Origin: Bacteroidota bacterium
Lineage (GTDB): Bacteria > Bacteroidota > Bacteroidia > UKL13-3
Direction of reading: 5' to 3'
Assembly: GCA_027491355.1 (NCBI GenBank)
Contig: JAIXWI010000043.1
Span: 1 to 55,346, forward strand
Length of the DNA stretch: 55,346 bases
Positions 54,181-55,346 of the stretch are shown piece after piece (positions within the stretch are counted from its first letter, which is position 1; each line of letters starts with the position of its first letter). Position numbers and translations under genes: made by a program. The notes under the pieces are model-generated. The model worked only from the letters and a program-made list of their open reading frames with translations, was not told the DNA's origin and did no database searches.

Positions 54181-55346
54181 ATGGTTAAAAGTATAAATTG
54201 GAAAAAAAGTATCTTTTTAGTATACTCTCTATTGGTGATCTGCCCCTTCATTCAATCACAAAGCTTGCCAATCATTCAAAATCAGGCAAATTGGCAGCAA
54301 CATGTTAGTTATTCAATTGATGTTAAATTGGATGATGTTCGTCAAATGTTAACTGGTTATGAAGAGTTTATATACACGAACAACTCGCCCAATGCATTGA
54401 ACGAAATATACATTCATTTGTGGCCCAATGCATACAAAAACAACAAAACTGCATTGGTTAAACAAGAATTAGAAAATAAAAACACCAACCTTTATTACGC
54501 AACTGATAAAGATAGAGGATGGATAGATTCTTTACAGCCTTCAATCAACGGCAAACCCGTAACATTGATATTTGAAAAAGAAATAGATTATGCTAAGATT
54601 ATACTTAGTCAACCACTTTTGCCAGGCCAACAACTGGTTTTTTCTACCCCTTTTAAAGTAAAAATACCCGGTAGCGTATTTAGCAGAATGGGGGTAGAAG
54701 ACAGTATTTACTGCATTACGCAATGGTTCCCAAAACCAGCAGTATACGATGTAAACGGCTGGAACCCCATGCCATATCTAGACCAAGGTGAATTTTATAG
54801 TGAATTTGGAAAGTTTACAGTAAACATAGAGGTTCCTAAAGAATATGTAGTTGCTGCGACTGGCGTTTTAGAAAACAAAGTAGAACAAGAATGGCTCAAC
54901 AACAAAATTTCAAATTCATACCTAGAAAATCCCTCTACAACAGCCTATAAAAGATTACAATTTGTTCAAGATAGTGTACATGATTTTGCATGGTTTGCCT
55001 CTAAAAAATTTAAAATTTCAAAAAGTGGAGTGCGGTTGCCAAGTGGTAAATTTGTGGAAACATGGATATACGCACCTAAAGCATCCAAAGAAAGTTTAAA
55101 ACAAGGCCTCAGTTATGCCAATGAAGGTGTTGAATTTTATAGTAAAAAAGTGGGAGAATATCCCTACTCAATTGCCAGCGTAGTTATAACACCTCTTGAA
55201 GCAGGAGGAGGAATGGAATACCCAACCATAACTAACTGCCAAAGTATAGATAAGACAACTATTATACATGAAATTGGACACAATTGGTTTTACGGCATTT
55301 TGGGATCAAACGAGCGCAATTATCCTTGGATGGATGAAAGCATCAA
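54181..55346 (+). CDS. M1-family metallopeptidase (3' truncated)
   Basis: About 388 codons of a secreted zinc aminopeptidase; the gene runs off the window. The N-terminus has a signal peptide (KSIFLVYSLLVICPFIQSQS). An N-terminal beta domain follows (SYSIDVKLDDVRQMLTGYEE, and YIHLWPN near residues 79-85). The substrate-binding motif corresponding to GxMEN is GGGMEYP near 342-348, and the catalytic zinc motif is HEIGHNW at about 363-369. The DESI segment at the edge (WMDESI) is the conserved region after the third zinc ligand. No stop interrupts the frame from 54181 to 55346. Confidence 0.9.
   Translation, partial: MVKSINWKKSIFLVYSLLVICPFIQSQSLPIIQNQANWQQHVSYSIDVKLDDVRQMLTGYEEFIYTNNSPNALNEIYIHLWPNAYKNNKTALVKQELENKNTNLYYATDKDRGWIDSLQPSINGKPVTLIFEKEIDYAKIILSQPLLPGQQLVFSTPFKVKIPGSVFSRMGVEDSIYCITQWFPKPAVYDVNGWNPMPYLDQGEFYSEFGKFTVNIEVPKEYVVAATGVLENKVEQEWLNNKISNSYLENPSTTAYKRLQFVQDSVHDFAWFASKKFKISKSGVRLPSGKFVETWIYAPKASKESLKQGLSYANEGVEFYSKKVGEYPYSIASVVITPLEAGGGMEYPTITNCQSIDKTTIIHEIGHNWFYGILGSNERNYPWMDESI

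Noticed and set aside
1-55346. CRISPR array, IS elements, phage, toxin-antitoxin or defence island
   Set aside because: No spaced direct repeats, transposase, integrase, or paired small toxin/antitoxin frames were found; gene content is housekeeping throughout.
1-55346. tRNA or rRNA genes
   Set aside because: No cloverleaf-like or rRNA-like segment was seen in the intergenic regions by eye; a tRNAscan run would be decisive.

Overview
The window is an AT-rich, densely packed stretch of chromosome from a Bacteroidota bacterium, most likely in the Chitinophagales/Saprospirales/Sphingobacteriales part of the phylum; the order cannot be settled from sequence reading alone. The main evidence is SprA (the type IX secretion outer-membrane translocon), a fused alpha/beta 2-oxoacid dehydrogenase E1, a long PurF, the Bacteroidota form of LpxH, a group II-type geranylgeranylglyceryl-phosphate synthase, menaquinone genes, and promoters with the phylum's -7 box TAnnTTTG instead of a sigma70 -10/-35 pair. 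I see no tRNA, rRNA, IS element, phage, CRISPR array or defence island. The content is overwhelmingly core genome.

Layout. 1-5.1 kb: 3'-truncated E1 dehydrogenase (-), then secreted thioredoxin-like protein, PurF, LptB and a small lipoprotein (+). 5.1-11.4 kb: GGGP synthase (-), a 596-bp gene-poor gap, the B12-dependent ribonucleotide reductase NrdJ (+) and GuaB (-), separated by a strong bidirectional terminator. 11.4-18.2 kb: MFS transporter (-), pentapeptide protein, MgtA-type P-ATPase, HEAT-like protein and TauE-like permease (+), then a Rieske protein with a TIGR02206 membrane protein (-). 18.3-22.5 kb: Pgk and VanZ-like protein (+), MenC-MenA and an O-methyltransferase (-). 22.5-30.3 kb: SprA (2,384 aa) and RuvA (-). 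30.4-39.7 kb: small lipoprotein, ApaG, an LpxH-like phosphoesterase coupled to a TIGR00661-like glycosyltransferase, a conserved unknown, PrfA, then FtsH, a LUD protein, LpxH and a secreted propeller-like protein (-). 39.8-43.3 kb: geranylgeranyl-reductase-family flavoprotein (+) and two overlapping GT4 glycosyltransferases (-). 43.4-48.3 kb: rimP-nusA-infB (+) with two RNA-structure candidates. 48.3-54.1 kb: MaeB-PTA malic enzyme, LOG-family protein, YqeY, ComA-like phosphosulfolactate synthase and a TPR protein (-). The window ends inside an M1 metallopeptidase (+).

Themes. The envelope genes (LptB, LpxH, the LpxH paralogue with its glycosyltransferase, SprA, FtsH, lipoproteins) fit a didermic, protein-secreting cell. 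MenA/MenC indicate menaquinone respiration. Three genes are of types best known from archaea: GGGP synthase, a geranylgeranyl-reductase-like flavoprotein and ComA; the UbiA-family MenA is distantly related to a fourth archaeal lipid enzyme.

I do not see a clear undescribed multi-gene system. The best leads are regulatory or architectural: a terminator-like hairpin in the rimP leader, a long hairpin plus a 19-bp palindrome between nusA and infB, near-leaderless promoters placing the -7 box 5-6 nt from the start codon, frequent TTG starts (including sprA and lpxH), and convergent gene pairs with no room for a terminator.
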